Positions 10,343 to 20,797 are shown, counted from the first letter of the stretch. The stretch is 64,000 nucleotides of DNA from Palleronia rufa (GCF_000743715.1 NZ_JQEY01000005.1:136025-200024), one strand, 5' to 3'. Notes: a model not told the origin generated them from the sequence alone. Translations and numbers: made by a program.

Positions 10343-11482
10343 ATGGGGAATGGCGGCGCGCGCAAGAGGATCGTCTCGCTGGATGCGGCGCGGGGTGTCG
10401 CCGTGATGCTGGCGATGCTGTCCCACTCTTTCGTGGTGTTCGGACCGGACAATCCGGTCAGCCCCCTGACACGGCTGGCCACGCCGACCTTCGTGGTGCT
10501 GCTGGGCGCGATGCTGGAAATCGTCTATCTGCGCAGGCTTCGCAGAGGGACGGACCTGACGGGCATGCGGAGGCGATTGGCCGAGCGGGCCATTCTTTGC
10601 TATGTGCTCTTCGCTCTCATCACCATCGCCGGATTCCTGACCGGCAAGATGGGCTGGTTCGATGCGCTTCAAGCGGTGACCTACACCGCGAACGGACGGT
10701 TCGGGACGATCCTGAAGCTCTACGCGATCCTGTTCCTTGTCATAATCCTCATCCTGCCCCTGTTCCGGCGATACGGCGGCGCGGCGCTCGCGGCGGTGGC
10801 GTTGGTCGGGTGGACCATGAAGGTCGCGCTGGCCGGCTTGGGCGTGCCCGGCATCTATTTCCTCGATTTCCTGTTCGGCTATGCCGCGGGCGGTTTCGGC
10901 CCGAGCATCTTTCCCAGCTTCGCCTTCGTCGCCTTCGGGTTCTGGATCGGCGAGGCGATGAACGGAAACAGGAGTGCCGTGCTGCCCGGCCTGGTCCTTG
11001 CCATGGCCTTGCTGGGCCTCTGGATGACGTTGGGCGAGGTCTCCTACGCGGGGATCGGCGACCTTGTGACCTGGGCCAAGCGGTCGGGGGATCATCCCGA
11101 CTACTACGTGTTCGGCATCCTTGGCTCGGCCCTGCTGATCTGGGTCTGCTCGCTGCTGGGCCGTGTCGCCGCGCTGATCGACGGGCTGTGCTTTCTGGGC
11201 CGGCAGACGCTGTTCCTCTACGGGTTCGGGAACATCCTTCTGACCTCCCTCCCGGTCTACCGGGGCGAGAGCGTGGCGGTCAGCCTCTACCTGATCGGCC
11301 TGTTCATGGTGGTGCTGGTGGCGCTTTCCGTCGACCGGCTGCGGGAGGGATCGCTGATCCACGCGGTTCTGGGTCCGCTGCCGGGGCGGATCGCGGCGGG
11401 CTACGCGAGGACCGTGGACCGGCTGCTGGACCGGGTGTTCCCGCCGGCCGGCCCGGCGGGAGCGTCCGCGCGATCCGGTTGA
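10343..11482 (+). CDS. Polytopic membrane protein, possible acyltransferase-3/HGSNAT-like
   Basis: A 379-aa protein with about ten hydrophobic helices. The N-terminus RIVSLDAARGVAVMLAMLSH resembles the R-x-x-S-L-D-x-x-R-G-x-A...H signature of membrane acyltransferases (heparan-alpha-glucosaminide acetyltransferase-like or acyltransferase-3). That signature includes the conserved histidine after the first helix. I cannot tell which group or substrate. The ATG at 10343 lies in AGACATGG with a weak ribosome site. It runs convergently into dapA. Confidence 0.6.
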   Translation: MGNGGARKRIVSLDAARGVAVMLAMLSHSFVVFGPDNPVSPLTRLATPTFVVLLGAMLEIVYLRRLRRGTDLTGMRRRLAERAILCYVLFALITIAGFLTGKMGWFDALQAVTYTANGRFGTILKLYAILFLVIILILPLFRRYGGAALAAVALVGWTMKVALAGLGVPGIYFLDFLFGYAAGGFGPSIFPSFAFVAFGFWIGEAMNGNRSAVLPGLVLAMALLGLWMTLGEVSYAGIGDLVTWAKRSGDHPDYYVFGILGSALLIWVCSLLGRVAALIDGLCFLGRQTLFLYGFGNILLTSLPVYRGESVAVSLYLIGLFMVVLVALSVDRLREGSLIHAVLGPLPGRIAAGYARTVDRLLDRVFPPAGPAGASARSG

Positions 11483-11506
11483 GCCGGCGGGGCAGGGACC
11501 GGGCGG

Positions 11507-12382
11507 TCAGCCCAATAGGCCCAGCCGCTCCATCGCGGATTTGAGCATCAGCCGGCTGCCTTCGGTCAGCGCAACCAGCGGCAAGCGCACCTCGTCCGAG
11601 CAGCGCCCCAGCAGCGACAGCCCGTATTTCGCGCCGACCAGTCCCGGCTCCGTGAACACGGCCTGATGCAGCGGCAGGAGCCGGTCCTGATAGTCCTGCG
11701 CCCTTGCCCAGTCGCCCTCCGCCATGGCCGCCTGGAATTCGGCGCAGAGGCGCGGGGCCACGTTCGCGGTGACGCTGATGCAGCCGGTGCCGCCATGGAT
11801 GTTGAACCCCAGCGCCGAGGCGTCCTCTCCCGACAGCTGGACGAAATCCCGGCCGCAGGTGAGGCGCTGCTGGGACACGCGCACCACGTCGCCGGTCGAA
11901 TCCTTCACGCCGACGATGCGCGGCAGCTTGGCCAGCGCGCCCATGGTGGCGGGGGTCATGTCCACCACCGACCGGCCGGGAATGTTGTAGATGACGATCG
12001 GAATGTCGGTGGCCTCATGCACGGCCTCGAAATGGGCATAGAGCCCGGCCTGCGTGGGCTTGTTGTAATAGGGCGTCACCACCAGCGCGCCGTCCGCGCC
12101 CACGTCCCGGGCGTGCCGGGCCAGGCGGATCGCCTCTGCGGTGTTGTTGGAACCGGCGCCCGCGATGACCTTGACACGGCCCGCCGCGGCCTGGGTGACC
12201 TCGGCCACGACGGTCTCGTGCTCGGCATGGGTCAGGGTCGGCGTCTCGCCGGTGGTGCCGACGGGAACGATGCCGCTGGTGCCCTCTTCCACATGCCAGT
12301 CCACCAGGCGCTTCAAGGCGTCCAGGTCCAGCGCGCCGTCCCGGAACGGCGTGACCAATGCGACGATCGACCCTGCGAACAT
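11507..12382 (-). CDS. dapA: 4-Hydroxy-tetrahydrodipicolinate synthase
   Basis: A 291-aa TIM-barrel lyase that condenses pyruvate with aspartate semialdehyde on the way to diaminopimelate and lysine. Active-site residues are all visible: Thr43-Thr44 ([10 protein letters not shown]), Tyr132 (VIYNIPGR) and the Schiff-base Lys160 ([10 protein letters not shown]). Length is normal. It is divergent from the lytic transglycosylase gene, and both depend on or act on the cell wall. The roughly 120 bp between them should contain both promoters. Confidence 0.95.
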   Translation of the reverse strand: MFAGSIVALVTPFRDGALDLDALKRLVDWHVEEGTSGIVPVGTTGETPTLTHAEHETVVAEVTQAAAGRVKVIAGAGSNNTAEAIRLARHARDVGADGALVVTPYYNKPTQAGLYAHFEAVHEATDIPIVIYNIPGRSVVDMTPATMGALAKLPRIVGVKDSTGDVVRVSQQRLTCGRDFVQLSGEDASALGFNIHGGTGCISVTANVAPRLCAEFQAAMAEGDWARAQDYQDRLLPLHQAVFTEPGLVGAKYGLSLLGRCSDEVRLPLVALTEGSRLMLKSAMERLGLLG

Positions 12383-12502
12383 GGTGCTCTCCCCAGCGCT
12401 GGCCGGGGACGCCCCGGCATGGCGCGGACCCTATGCGCGCCGGTCCAGGTTGCCAAGGTCGTGTCTTGGCCTGTGAGGGCGCGTCGGATAAGGATGCGCG
12501 CC

Positions 12503-14473
12503 ATGCGACATCCCCTGCTTTTCGCCATCGTCCTTGTCATTGCGGCGCCTTTCGCCGCCCGCGTGACGGCGCAGGAGCCGCCCGGGACCGGCGGACAGCA
12601 TGTCGGCATCGCCGAGGCCATGGATCACGTCGCCGGCGGGCGCTGGCTGGCGGCGGTCGAGGCGGGCGCCCGTGCCGGTCCGGTGGGGGAGGATATCGTC
12701 CTGTGGCTGTGGCTGCGCGCGGGTTTCGGCACGGCAGAGGCCGCCATGGCGCTGGTCGCCCGGCGTCCCGACTGGCCCGGGCTGGACCGCGTGCGCCGGG
12801 GGGCGGAGTCGTCCCTGCCGCTCCTGCCCGACGGCCCGGAAGAGGCCGCCCGCATCGTCGCCTTCTTCGACGGCGGCGCGCCCGCGACCGGGCAGGGGGT
12901 GGTGTCTCTCATCGACGCGTACCGCGCGCTCGGCCGGGACGGCGATGCAGAGGCGCAGGCGGCCCTGGCCTGGACCGCGCTCTCCATGACCGATGCGGCG
13001 GAACGGCGGCTTCTGGACCTCTACCCCGGCGTGCTCACCCCGCTGGAGTCGGTGCGGGCGGATGCCATGTTCTGGAACGGCGCCGGCCAGGCGCTGTCGC
13101 GAAGCGGCGAACGGGCAGAGGGCGACGCCGGCGCGCTGATCCAGGCGCGGCTGTCGGCGCTGCAGGGAACGTCCGCCGGGCGCGCGGCAAGCGATCTGCC
13201 CGCCGCGATGCGCGCCGATCCGGGCCTGGCCTATACGGAGTTCCGCCGGCTTCTGACCGCCGAGGAGTACGACGCCGCCGCCACCCTGCTGCGCGAGCAG
13301 TCCGTATCGGCCGAGACGCTGGGCGATCCCTCCGCTTGGGCGCGGGGCCGGCGCGACCTGGCCCGCCGCCTGATGCGCTCCGGCGATGTCGACGCGTCCT
13401 ATGCGGTGGCCTCGTCGCACTGGCTCACGGAGGGATCCGACTACGCGGATCTGGAATGGCTGTCGGGCTATCTGGCGCTGCGGCGGCTCGATCGGCCGCA
13501 GGATGCGCTGCGTCACTTCCTGCGCTTCCGCAAGGCCGTGTTCACGCCGATATCGCTGGGGCGCGCGGGCTACTGGATCGGGCGGGCGCATGTGGCTCTG
13601 GGCCAGGACGCGGAGGCGCAGGCCGCCTATGAGGAGGGCGGCCAGTGGCAGACCAGCTTCTACGGGCTGCTTGCCGCAGAGGCCGCGGGAATGCCGCTCG
13701 ACCCGCGCCTGTCGGGGACAGAGACCTATCCGCCGCTCTCGGAGGTCTCCTTTACAGACGATTCGCGCTTCGAGGCCGCCATGCTGCTCCAGGCCGCCGG
13801 CGCCCGCGATCTGGCAGAGACCTTTCTGACCGACCTGGCCGCGGATCTAGAGGCAGATGAGGCCGGAACCCTGACCGACGTGACCCTGGCTCTGGGAGAG
13901 CCGCACCTGGGGCTGCTGATCGCCAAGGCGGTTGCCCGCAACGGCATCGTCCTGCCCCGCGCCTATTATCCGGTCGTGGACCTGGGGCTCGACACGTTGC
14001 CCGTCTCCCACGAACTGGCGCTATCCATCGCCCGCCGCGAGAGCGAGTTCGACCCGGTGGTTTCCTCCGGCGTCGGCGCGGGCGGTCTGATGCAGCTCAT
14101 GCCCGGCACCGCCAAAGAGGTCTCCGCCTCGCTGGGGATCGGTTATTCGCGTGACCGGCTCTTCAGCGATCCCAGCTATAACGCGACGCTCGGCACCGCG
14201 TACCTGGCCGGGTTGGAGCGCCGGTTCGGACGCAACCCGGTGCTGGTCTCCGCCGGTTACAATGCCGGCCCGGGCCGTCCGCTGCGCTGGATGAAGGAAC
14301 GCGGCGATCCGCGCGACGCGGATGTGGACGTGATCGACTGGATAGAGATGATCCCCTTCGACGAGACGCGCAACTACGTCATGCGCGTGGCCGAATCACT
14401 GCCAGTCTACCGGGCCAGGCTGGGAACGTCGCGACAGCAGATCGGCCTCACCGCGGAGCTGAAGGGGCGGTGA
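12503..14473 (+). CDS. Soluble-type lytic murein transglycosylase
   Basis: A 656-aa periplasmic protein. A signal peptide (MRHPLLFAIVLVIAAPFAARVTAQ) is followed by a long helical, TPR-like superhelix and a C-terminal SLT domain. The SLT domain has ARRESEFDP (catalytic Glu), GVGAGGLMQLMPGTA and VSAGYNAGPGR. It cleaves glycan strands to 1,6-anhydromuropeptides. ATG 12503 is preferred over the in-frame ATG 12494 because AAGGA lies about 9 nt before it. Length fits the Slt70 class. Confidence 0.88.
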   Translation: MRHPLLFAIVLVIAAPFAARVTAQEPPGTGGQHVGIAEAMDHVAGGRWLAAVEAGARAGPVGEDIVLWLWLRAGFGTAEAAMALVARRPDWPGLDRVRRGAESSLPLLPDGPEEAARIVAFFDGGAPATGQGVVSLIDAYRALGRDGDAEAQAALAWTALSMTDAAERRLLDLYPGVLTPLESVRADAMFWNGAGQALSRSGERAEGDAGALIQARLSALQGTSAGRAASDLPAAMRADPGLAYTEFRRLLTAEEYDAAATLLREQSVSAETLGDPSAWARGRRDLARRLMRSGDVDASYAVASSHWLTEGSDYADLEWLSGYLALRRLDRPQDALRHFLRFRKAVFTPISLGRAGYWIGRAHVALGQDAEAQAAYEEGGQWQTSFYGLLAAEAAGMPLDPRLSGTETYPPLSEVSFTDDSRFEAAMLLQAAGARDLAETFLTDLAADLEADEAGTLTDVTLALGEPHLGLLIAKAVARNGIVLPRAYYPVVDLGLDTLPVSHELALSIARRESEFDPVVSSGVGAGGLMQLMPGTAKEVSASLGIGYSRDRLFSDPSYNATLGTAYLAGLERRFGRNPVLVSAGYNAGPGRPLRWMKERGDPRDADVDVIDWIEMIPFDETRNYVMRVAESLPVYRARLGTSRQQIGLTAELKGR

Positions 14474-14480
14474 CCCGCTC

Positions 14481-14885
14481 TCAGTCGGCGATTCCCAGCT
14501 GATCGGCGGTGGTCACCGTGCCGACGGCGGCATCCGCGCCGCAGGACTCGTACTTGAAGGCGATGCCGTCCCAGATGAGATACAGCCCCCCGTCCGCTGC
14601 CTCCATGAACAGGGCGCGTTCGGTGAACGTCTCGTCCTCGCCGGTGCATGACATGTCGTAGAGCACCGCCTGCATGTCCCGAACCTCCACCGGTGCGGTC
14701 ATCTCGCACTGGTTGCCGACCCCGTAGAGCACGCCGTCCTCGACCTTGAGGGCGGTGCCCTCGCCGCCGGTATAGGCGCATTCGGTGGTGGGGTTGGCGC
14801 GCCAGAGCCCTTCGAAGCTGAGATCCTGCGCAAGGGCCGCGGGGGCAATGGCACCGGCCAGACAGGCCGCCGGAATTCGGATCAT
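14481..14885 (-). CDS. Small secreted hypothetical protein with conserved cysteines
   Basis: A 134-aa product with a signal peptide (MIRIPAACLAGAIAPAALAQ) and a mature part holding four cysteines that could form two disulfides. It contains the WRANPTTECAYTGGEG and LYDMSCTGEDETFTERALF segments. I do not recognise the family. It probably acts in the periplasm. It lies tail to tail with the lytic transglycosylase gene and divergent from the type I secretion genes. Confidence 0.6.
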   Translation of the reverse strand: MIRIPAACLAGAIAPAALAQDLSFEGLWRANPTTECAYTGGEGTALKVEDGVLYGVGNQCEMTAPVEVRDMQAVLYDMSCTGEDETFTERALFMEAADGGLYLIWDGIAFKYESCGADAAVGTVTTADQLGIAD

Positions 14886-15005
14886 GGACAGCGTCTCCCC
14901 GCTTGGTTTTCGGGCACCTTGTTGGAAACTGATTAACGGTCCGGTAATCCCCCGAAACTAGGATGACACGGCGCACGAGCAAGTTCGCACAGCCACGGAG
15001 ACGCC

Positions 15006-16745
15006 ATGCGGCCGGGAACGGACACCAGACAGGGACGGGCAGAGCTTGTGAGCGTCCGCGGCGAAAGCCGCGGTCTCTTCTGGTCCGTGGGGCTGTTTTC
15101 GTTCTTCGTGAACCTTCTGATGCTGACCGGTCCGCTCTTCATGCTGCAGGTCTACGACCGGGTCCTCGGCTCCCGGTCGGAGGCGACGCTGATGGCCCTG
15201 ACGCTCCTGATGGCGTTCCTGTTCGCGATGATGGGTCTGCTGGACTTCGCGCGGGGGCGGATCCTGGCCCGGGCCGGCGCGCGGTTCCAGTCCCGGCTCG
15301 ACCGCCGGGTGTTCGAGGCGATGGTCCGCCGTTCGGCCAATGCGCCGGGGCACGATGCCTCCCGCAACTACCTGGCCGATCTCGAATCGGTCCAGCGGAT
15401 GGTCGCCTCTCCGGTGGTCAGCGCACTCTTCGACATGCCGTGGACGCCGTTCTTCGTGGCGCTGATCTTCGTGTTCCACCCGCTCATGGGCTGGCTGGCA
15501 CTGGGCGGCGCCGCGATCCTGGTGGCGGTGGCGATGCTGAACCAGACCGCGTCGCGCGGAGCGCAGGCGCGGGCGCAGACAGCGGGCATCCGCTCGGAGC
15601 GCCTGTCCGAGCAGATCCGGCATGAGGCCGAGATGGTGCGCTCTCTGGGGATGCAGAAGGCGGCGTTCTCGCGCTGGCAGCAAGAGCGCTCCCATGCGCT
15701 CCGCGCCCAGATCAAGGGAGCCGACCTGACCGGCGGGTTCTCTTCCGGGACGCGGACCTTCCGGCTGTTCCTGCAATCGGCGGTGCTGGCGCTGGGCGCG
15801 TGGCTGGTGCTGCAGGAGCAGCTGACCCCCGGCGCGATGATCGCGTCGTCGATCCTGCTGGGCCGGGCGCTGGCCCCCATCGACGTGACGATCGGCCAGT
15901 GGCCGCTGGTCCAGCGCGCCCTGAGCGGCTGGCGCGGCCTTGCGGATCTGCTGTCCGCCGTCGGCCCGGAGCCTGCGCGCACCGCCCTGCCGCGGCCAGA
16001 GGCCCATCTGTCCGTGGAGCAGGTGACGATTATCCCCCCCGGCCAGAACCAGGCGTCCGTCCGCATGGTGTCGTTCGAGGTCCGGCCCGGCGAATCGGTC
16101 GGGGTGATCGGCCCGTCCGGGTCCGGAAAGTCCACCCTGGCGCGCGCCATCGTCGGCGTCTGGCCGGCCGCCGGGGGCCGCATCCGGCTGGGCGGCGCCA
16201 CGCTCGACCAGTACGAACCCGACGTGCTGGGACAGCATATCGGATACCTGCCGCAGCGGGTGCAGCTCTTCGATGGGACCATCGCGGAGAACATCGCCCG
16301 CCTCCAGCCCGATGCCGACGACGAGGCGATCGTCGCCGCCGCGCAGCGCGCCGCCGCCCACGACATGATCGTGCGGCTGCCGGAGGGCTACAACACCCAG
16401 GTGTCCAGCGCGACGGGTCATCTGTCGGGCGGACAGATGCAGCGTATCGGCCTGGCGCGGGCCATGTTCGGCGACCCGGTCCTGCTGGTCCTGGATGAGC
16501 CGAACTCGAACCTCGACAACGAAGGCACGGTGGCGCTGAACCGTGCCATGGATCGGATCAAGGCACGCGGCGGGTCTGTCCTGATCATGGCGCACCGTCC
16601 GTCTGCCATCGAAGGGTGCGAGACTCTCATGGTCATTCAGGATGGCATCCGCCGGGCCTACGGTCCGCGCGACGAGGTGCTGAAACAGTCCGTCTCCAAC
16701 CACCGGGAGATCGCCGCCACCGCCGATCCGGGGGGCCTGACATGA
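15006..16745 (+). CDS. Type I secretion ABC transporter (PrtD-like, permease-ATPase)
   Basis: A 579-aa half transporter with six predicted membrane helices in the first 300 residues, followed by an ATPase domain. The ATPase has Walker A GPSGSGKST, a signature LSGGQMQRIGLARAMFG and Walker B VLLVLDEPNSN. LFMLQVYDRVLGSRSEATL near residue 44 is typical of PrtD/AprD/HasD exporters. It powers one-step export of C-terminally tagged proteins through a TolC-like channel. The stop overlaps the start of the membrane-fusion protein (ATGA). No RTX substrate gene or outer-membrane channel is adjacent, so both must be elsewhere. Confidence 0.9.
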   Translation: MRPGTDTRQGRAELVSVRGESRGLFWSVGLFSFFVNLLMLTGPLFMLQVYDRVLGSRSEATLMALTLLMAFLFAMMGLLDFARGRILARAGARFQSRLDRRVFEAMVRRSANAPGHDASRNYLADLESVQRMVASPVVSALFDMPWTPFFVALIFVFHPLMGWLALGGAAILVAVAMLNQTASRGAQARAQTAGIRSERLSEQIRHEAEMVRSLGMQKAAFSRWQQERSHALRAQIKGADLTGGFSSGTRTFRLFLQSAVLALGAWLVLQEQLTPGAMIASSILLGRALAPIDVTIGQWPLVQRALSGWRGLADLLSAVGPEPARTALPRPEAHLSVEQVTIIPPGQNQASVRMVSFEVRPGESVGVIGPSGSGKSTLARAIVGVWPAAGGRIRLGGATLDQYEPDVLGQHIGYLPQRVQLFDGTIAENIARLQPDADDEAIVAAAQRAAAHDMIVRLPEGYNTQVSSATGHLSGGQMQRIGLARAMFGDPVLLVLDEPNSNLDNEGTVALNRAMDRIKARGGSVLIMAHRPSAIEGCETLMVIQDGIRRAYGPRDEVLKQSVSNHREIAATADPGGLT

Positions 16746-18046
16746 GCGCGCCGCGCGACTGGTCGGCCCGGCGGCCGGTGATTCTGGGGCTTCTAACGCT
16801 TGTCCTGCTGGTCGGCGGTTTCGGATCCTGGGCGGCGCTGGGACAGATCTCGGGCGCCGTGGTGGTGACCGGGCAGATCGAGGTCGACCAGAACCGCCAG
16901 GTGGTCCAGCATCCCGATGGCGGCGTCGTCCGGGAGGTCCGGGTCCAGGAGGGCGACCAGGTCGCGCGCGGCGATGTTCTGGTGTTGCTGGAGACCACGG
17001 TTCTCGACAGCCGCCTGGCCTCGGCGCGGGCGCAGCTGGCCGAGGTGCGCGCCCGCCGCGCCCGTCTGGAAGCAGAGCGCGACGACGCGCCAGAGGTGGT
17101 CTTTTCGGAGGCCCTGCGCGACGCGGCGGCCGCCGATCCGGAGATCGACGATTTCGTGCAGGGCCAGCTGCGGCTGTTCCGGGCGCGCCGCGATACCGCC
17201 AAGACCACCGTCTCCCAGCTTTCCGGGCGCGAGCAGCAGATCCGGCTCCAGATAGAGGGCATCGCGGCCCAGCAAGAGGCGCTCGGCGCGCAGGTGGACC
17301 TTCTGGGCAAGGAAGTGGCCGACCAGCAGACGCTGCTGGACCGGGGCCTGGCGCAGGCGGGGCGCGTCCTCGGCCTGCGCCGCGAGCAGGCCAGGCTGCA
17401 GGGTCAGATCGGCGAACTCGTGGCCCAGCGCGGAGAGGCAGAGGAGCGCATCGGCGAGATCGGCAACCAGATCCTGACCTATACCGTGCAGCGCCGCGAA
17501 GACGCGATCACCCAGCTTCGCGATCTCGGCGTTCGAGAGACCGAACTGCGCGAGGAGGTCGCCGCCCTGACCGACCAGCGCGCCCGGACCGAGATCGAGG
17601 CACCGGTGGGCGGTGTGATCTACGACCTGACGGTGTTCGGGCCGCAGGCGGTGGTCCGGCCGGCGGAGCCTGTCATGTACATCGTCCCCCAGGACCGTCC
17701 GCTGGTCATCCAGGCCCGCGTGCCGCCGATCCATGTGGATCAGGTGACCATCGGACAGCAGGTCGTGCTGCGGTTCCCGTCCTTCGACGCGCGCACCACG
17801 CCGGAGCTCAGCGGCCAGGTGCTGCGCGTGTCCGCCGACAGTTTCGTGGACGAGGCCAGCCGACAGCCCTTCTACCGCGCCGAGATCGTGCTCGCCCCCG
17901 GTGAGATCGACCTTCTGCCGGACGGGTTGTCGCTGATCCCCGGCATGCCGGTCGAGGCCTATCTGAGGACCGCGGAGCGCACGCCGCTTGCCTATCTGAC
18001 CAAGCCTCTGACAGACTACTTCACCCGCGCCTTCCGCGAGGGCTGA
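16742..18046 (+). CDS. HlyD-family membrane-fusion protein of a type I secretion system (PrtE-like)
   Basis: A 434-aa adaptor with one N-terminal membrane helix (about 14-34) and a split lipoyl-like domain. The first half is GGVVREVRVQEGDQVARGDVLVLLE and the second is IEAPVGGVIYDL. Between them (about 95-280) lies a long coiled coil rich in Glu, Gln and Arg. It bridges the ABC exporter to an outer-membrane channel in the periplasm. It is translationally coupled to the upstream ATPase gene. Confidence 0.9.
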   Translation: MSAPRDWSARRPVILGLLTLVLLVGGFGSWAALGQISGAVVVTGQIEVDQNRQVVQHPDGGVVREVRVQEGDQVARGDVLVLLETTVLDSRLASARAQLAEVRARRARLEAERDDAPEVVFSEALRDAAAADPEIDDFVQGQLRLFRARRDTAKTTVSQLSGREQQIRLQIEGIAAQQEALGAQVDLLGKEVADQQTLLDRGLAQAGRVLGLRREQARLQGQIGELVAQRGEAEERIGEIGNQILTYTVQRREDAITQLRDLGVRETELREEVAALTDQRARTEIEAPVGGVIYDLTVFGPQAVVRPAEPVMYIVPQDRPLVIQARVPPIHVDQVTIGQQVVLRFPSFDARTTPELSGQVLRVSADSFVDEASRQPFYRAEIVLAPGEIDLLPDGLSLIPGMPVEAYLRTAERTPLAYLTKPLTDYFTRAFREG

Positions 18047-18060
18047 GCAGAGGAGAGCAC

Positions 18061-18522
18061 ATGGGACAAATCGACGACCGCCTGGCCGAGCTTGGCATCA
18101 CCCTGCCGGACGCTCCCGCACCGGCGGCCAACTACGTGCCCTACATGCGTGTGGGCGACCTGGTGTTCGTGTCCGGGCAGGTGAGCCAGGGTCCCGACGG
18201 CATGATTACCGGAACCCTGTCCGGTCCCGACGACATCGATGCCGGCCGCGCCGCGGCACGGGCCTGCGCCCTGTCGCTACTGGCGCAGCTCAGGGCGGCG
18301 CTGGACGGCGACCTGGACCGGCTGTCCCGTGTGGTCAAGCTGACCGCCTTCGTCGCGTCGGATCCCGGCTTCACCGACCAGCCGAAGGTGGTGAACGGTG
18401 CCTCCGACCTCCTGGCCGAGGCGCTGGGAGAGGCCGGGCGGCATACCCGCTCGGCCGTTGGCGTTGCGGCTCTGCCGATGGGCGTCATGGTCGAGATCGA
18501 AGCGATCTTCGAGGTCGCGTGA
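18061..18522 (+). CDS. RidA family protein
   Basis: A 153-aa protein of the YjgF/YER057c/UK114 family. It is the longer subtype that begins MGQIDDRLAELGITLPDAPAPAANYVPY and has VFVSGQVSQGPDG and RSAVGVAALPMGVMVEIEAI. RidA proteins hydrolyse reactive enamine/imine intermediates; some of this subtype lack that activity. It starts 14 nt after the fusion-protein gene. It overlaps the glycerophosphodiesterase gene by GTGA, so it is part of a small operon. Confidence 0.85.
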   Translation: MGQIDDRLAELGITLPDAPAPAANYVPYMRVGDLVFVSGQVSQGPDGMITGTLSGPDDIDAGRAAARACALSLLAQLRAALDGDLDRLSRVVKLTAFVASDPGFTDQPKVVNGASDLLAEALGEAGRHTRSAVGVAALPMGVMVEIEAIFEVA

Positions 18523-19265
18523 CCCTGCCGGAGGGGTTCCTGAAACGCCCCTTCGCCCATCGCGGCCTGCACGACCGCGCGGTCGGCAGGATCGAAAACA
18601 GCCCCGGCGCGTTCCGCGCCGCCGTCGCTGCAGGCTACGGGATCGAGCTTGACGTGCAGATCAGCCGCGACGGTGTGCCGGTGGTGTTCCACGATGCGAC
18701 GCTCGGCCGGCTGACCGCGCTGAAGGGTGCGGTGCGCGACCTCACCGCCGCGCAGCTGGCCACGGTGCGGCTGACCGGCAGCGGCGACACCATCCTGCCG
18801 CTGGCGGACGTGCTGGCCTCGATCGGCGCCGCGGTCCCGGTGCTGGTGGAGATCAAGGCCCAGCCGGGCGGCAGCGCCGCGCTGGCCCGGGCGGCCGGCG
18901 CCGCCTGCCGCGCGGCGCGGGACCGGACGGGCGCCAGGGTGGCCATCATGTCCTTCGATCCCGACGCGATCCGCGAGATCGCCCAGATCGGTTCCGACAT
19001 CCCCCTTGGCCTGACCACCGGAGCGGCGGCCGACGACGCCGCCGACCTGGCGGCGCCGCCCCGCAACGCGTTGTCTTCCGCCGACGGGTCCCACGCGCCC
19101 CTGGCCTTCGTCAGCCACGATCACCGGCATCTCCGGGACGTGCGTGTCGCCGGGTTCAGGGCAAGGGGCGCGTCGATCCTGTGCTGGACCGTCCGCTCGG
19201 AAGCCGAGGCCCGCATCGCCTTGAAAACCGCCGACCAGATCACCTTTGAGGGGTTCCGCCCCTGA
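18519..19265 (+). CDS. Glycerophosphodiester phosphodiesterase
   Basis: A 248-aa GDPD-domain enzyme starting at GTG 18519. Motifs are FAHRGLHD (catalytic His), ENSPGAF, ELDVQISRDG with the metal-binding Glu and Asp, VVFHDATLGRLT and VLVEIKAQPG. It splits glycerophosphodiesters to glycerol 3-phosphate and an alcohol. No signal peptide is present, so it acts in the cytoplasm on lipid breakdown products. It is coupled to ridA through an overlapping stop and start. Confidence 0.88.
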   Translation: MTLPEGFLKRPFAHRGLHDRAVGRIENSPGAFRAAVAAGYGIELDVQISRDGVPVVFHDATLGRLTALKGAVRDLTAAQLATVRLTGSGDTILPLADVLASIGAAVPVLVEIKAQPGGSAALARAAGAACRAARDRTGARVAIMSFDPDAIREIAQIGSDIPLGLTTGAAADDAADLAAPPRNALSSADGSHAPLAFVSHDHRHLRDVRVAGFRARGASILCWTVRSEAEARIALKTADQITFEGFRP

Positions 19266-19325
19266 CGCCGCGATGCGGCATGGTGCCGGGTTGATATCGG
19301 TCGGCAAGGGACCACTTCCCGTGCC

Positions 19326-20507
19326 ATGACCGCCCGGATCGAGATCGCCTCCCACGGATCGCTCACCGCCATAGACCCTTCCGACTGGGATGCCTGCGCC
19401 TGCCCGGAGACGGCGGACGGCGGCCGCCCGCTGGACCCGTTCACCACGCACAGGTTCCTGCTGGCGCTGGAAACCTCCGGCTCCGTCGGGCGCGGCACCG
19501 GTTGGGAGCCGCACTACCTGACGGCCCGCGCCGACGATGAGATCATCGGCTGCGCGCCCCTCTACGCCAAGGGCCACAGCCAGGGCGAATACGTGTTCGA
19601 CCATTCCTGGGCCCATGCCTATGAGCGCGCCGGCGGGCGCTACTACCCCAAGCTGCAGATCGCCGTGCCCTTCACGCCGGCCACCGGACGGCGCTTCCTG
19701 ACCCGTCCGGACCATGCCGACACCGCGCTGGCCGCGCTTGTCGAAGGCGCGGTGCGCATCGCCGACCAGAACGACATCGCCACGCTCCACGCCACGTTCT
19801 GCACCGAGGCGGAGGCCGAGGCGGGCGCCGCGATGGGCCTTCTCCACCGTACGGGCCAGCAATTCCACTGGTTCGACGATGGCTACCGCGATTTCGACGG
19901 GTTCCTGGCCTCGCTCTCCTCTCGCAAGCGCAAGACCATCCGCCGCGAACGGCGGGAGGCGCGGGGCGCAGGGCTGACCTTCCGCAACCTCACGGGAGGT
20001 CAGATCGAACCGCACCACTGGGAGGCGTTCTGGACCTTCTATCAGGACACCGGTGCGCGGAAATGGGGCCAGCCCTACCTGACGCGCGGTTTCTTCGACG
20101 AAGTCCAGGCGCATCTGCGGAACGACACGCTCCTGTGCCTGGCCTATGACGGCGACACGCCGGTGGCCGGCGCGCTGAACTTCGTCGGCCGTCAGACGCT
20201 CTATGGCCGCTATTGGGGTTGCACGCGCGAGGTGCCGTTCCTGCATTTCGAGCTTTGCTACTATCAGGCCATCGACTGGGCCCTGGCCCACGGGCTGACC
20301 CGGGTGGAGGCCGGCGCACAGGGAGAGCACAAGCTGGCGCGCGGCTACCTCCCCCATCCCGTGCATTCGCTGCACTGGATCGCAGAGCCGGGTTTCCGCG
20401 CGGCGGTCGAGGATTTTCTGGTTGCCGAACGCGCCGCGGTAGACGAGGAAATCGAGATCCTGACCAGCTACGGCCCGTTCAGAAAGGTCGAAGGAGAACG
20501 CGAATGA
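19326..20507 (+). CDS. GNAT/FemAB-like protein (peptidogalycan biosynthesis family)
   Basis: A 393-aa protein of a widespread proteobacterial family sometimes called peptidogalycan biosynthesis protein or DUF482. Conserved parts are [42 protein letters not shown] and the C-terminal [16 protein letters not shown]. The fold resembles tandem GNAT domains of FemAB type; the reaction is not established. The stop overlaps the phhB start (ATGA). Confidence 0.75.
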   Translation: MTARIEIASHGSLTAIDPSDWDACACPETADGGRPLDPFTTHRFLLALETSGSVGRGTGWEPHYLTARADDEIIGCAPLYAKGHSQGEYVFDHSWAHAYERAGGRYYPKLQIAVPFTPATGRRFLTRPDHADTALAALVEGAVRIADQNDIATLHATFCTEAEAEAGAAMGLLHRTGQQFHWFDDGYRDFDGFLASLSSRKRKTIRRERREARGAGLTFRNLTGGQIEPHHWEAFWTFYQDTGARKWGQPYLTRGFFDEVQAHLRNDTLLCLAYDGDTPVAGALNFVGRQTLYGRYWGCTREVPFLHFELCYYQAIDWALAHGLTRVEAGAQGEHKLARGYLPHPVHSLHWIAEPGFRAAVEDFLVAERAAVDEEIEILTSYGPFRKVEGERE

Positions 20508-20797
20508 CCGAGAAACTGCAGGGCGCGGCCCGCGCCGAGGCGTTGGAGCGGCTGAAAGCCACCGGCTGGAGCGAGGTCGAGGACCGCGACGCGATCACCA
20601 AATCGTTCAAGTTCGACGGTTTCGTCGGCGCGTTCGGCTGGATGACAAAAGCCGCGATCCATGCCGAACAGGCCAACCACCACCCGGAGTGGTCGAACAC
20701 CTACAACCGGGTGACGGTCACGCTCACCACCCATGACGTCGACGGTCTGAGCGACAAGGACGTGGCGCTGGCCGACATCATGGACGGGCTGGCGTAA
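20504..20797 (+). CDS. phhB: Pterin-4a-carbinolamine dehydratase
   Basis: A 97-aa protein that dehydrates 4a-hydroxytetrahydrobiopterin to regenerate pterin cofactor. The diagnostic motif [18 protein letters not shown], with the catalytic histidine pair, is present. So is [13 protein letters not shown]. No phenylalanine hydroxylase gene is nearby, and a cofactor or regulatory role is equally possible. Start and stop overlap both neighbours (ATGA upstream, TAATG downstream). Confidence 0.92.
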   Translation: MTEKLQGAARAEALERLKATGWSEVEDRDAITKSFKFDGFVGAFGWMTKAAIHAEQANHHPEWSNTYNRVTVTLTTHDVDGLSDKDVALADIMDGLA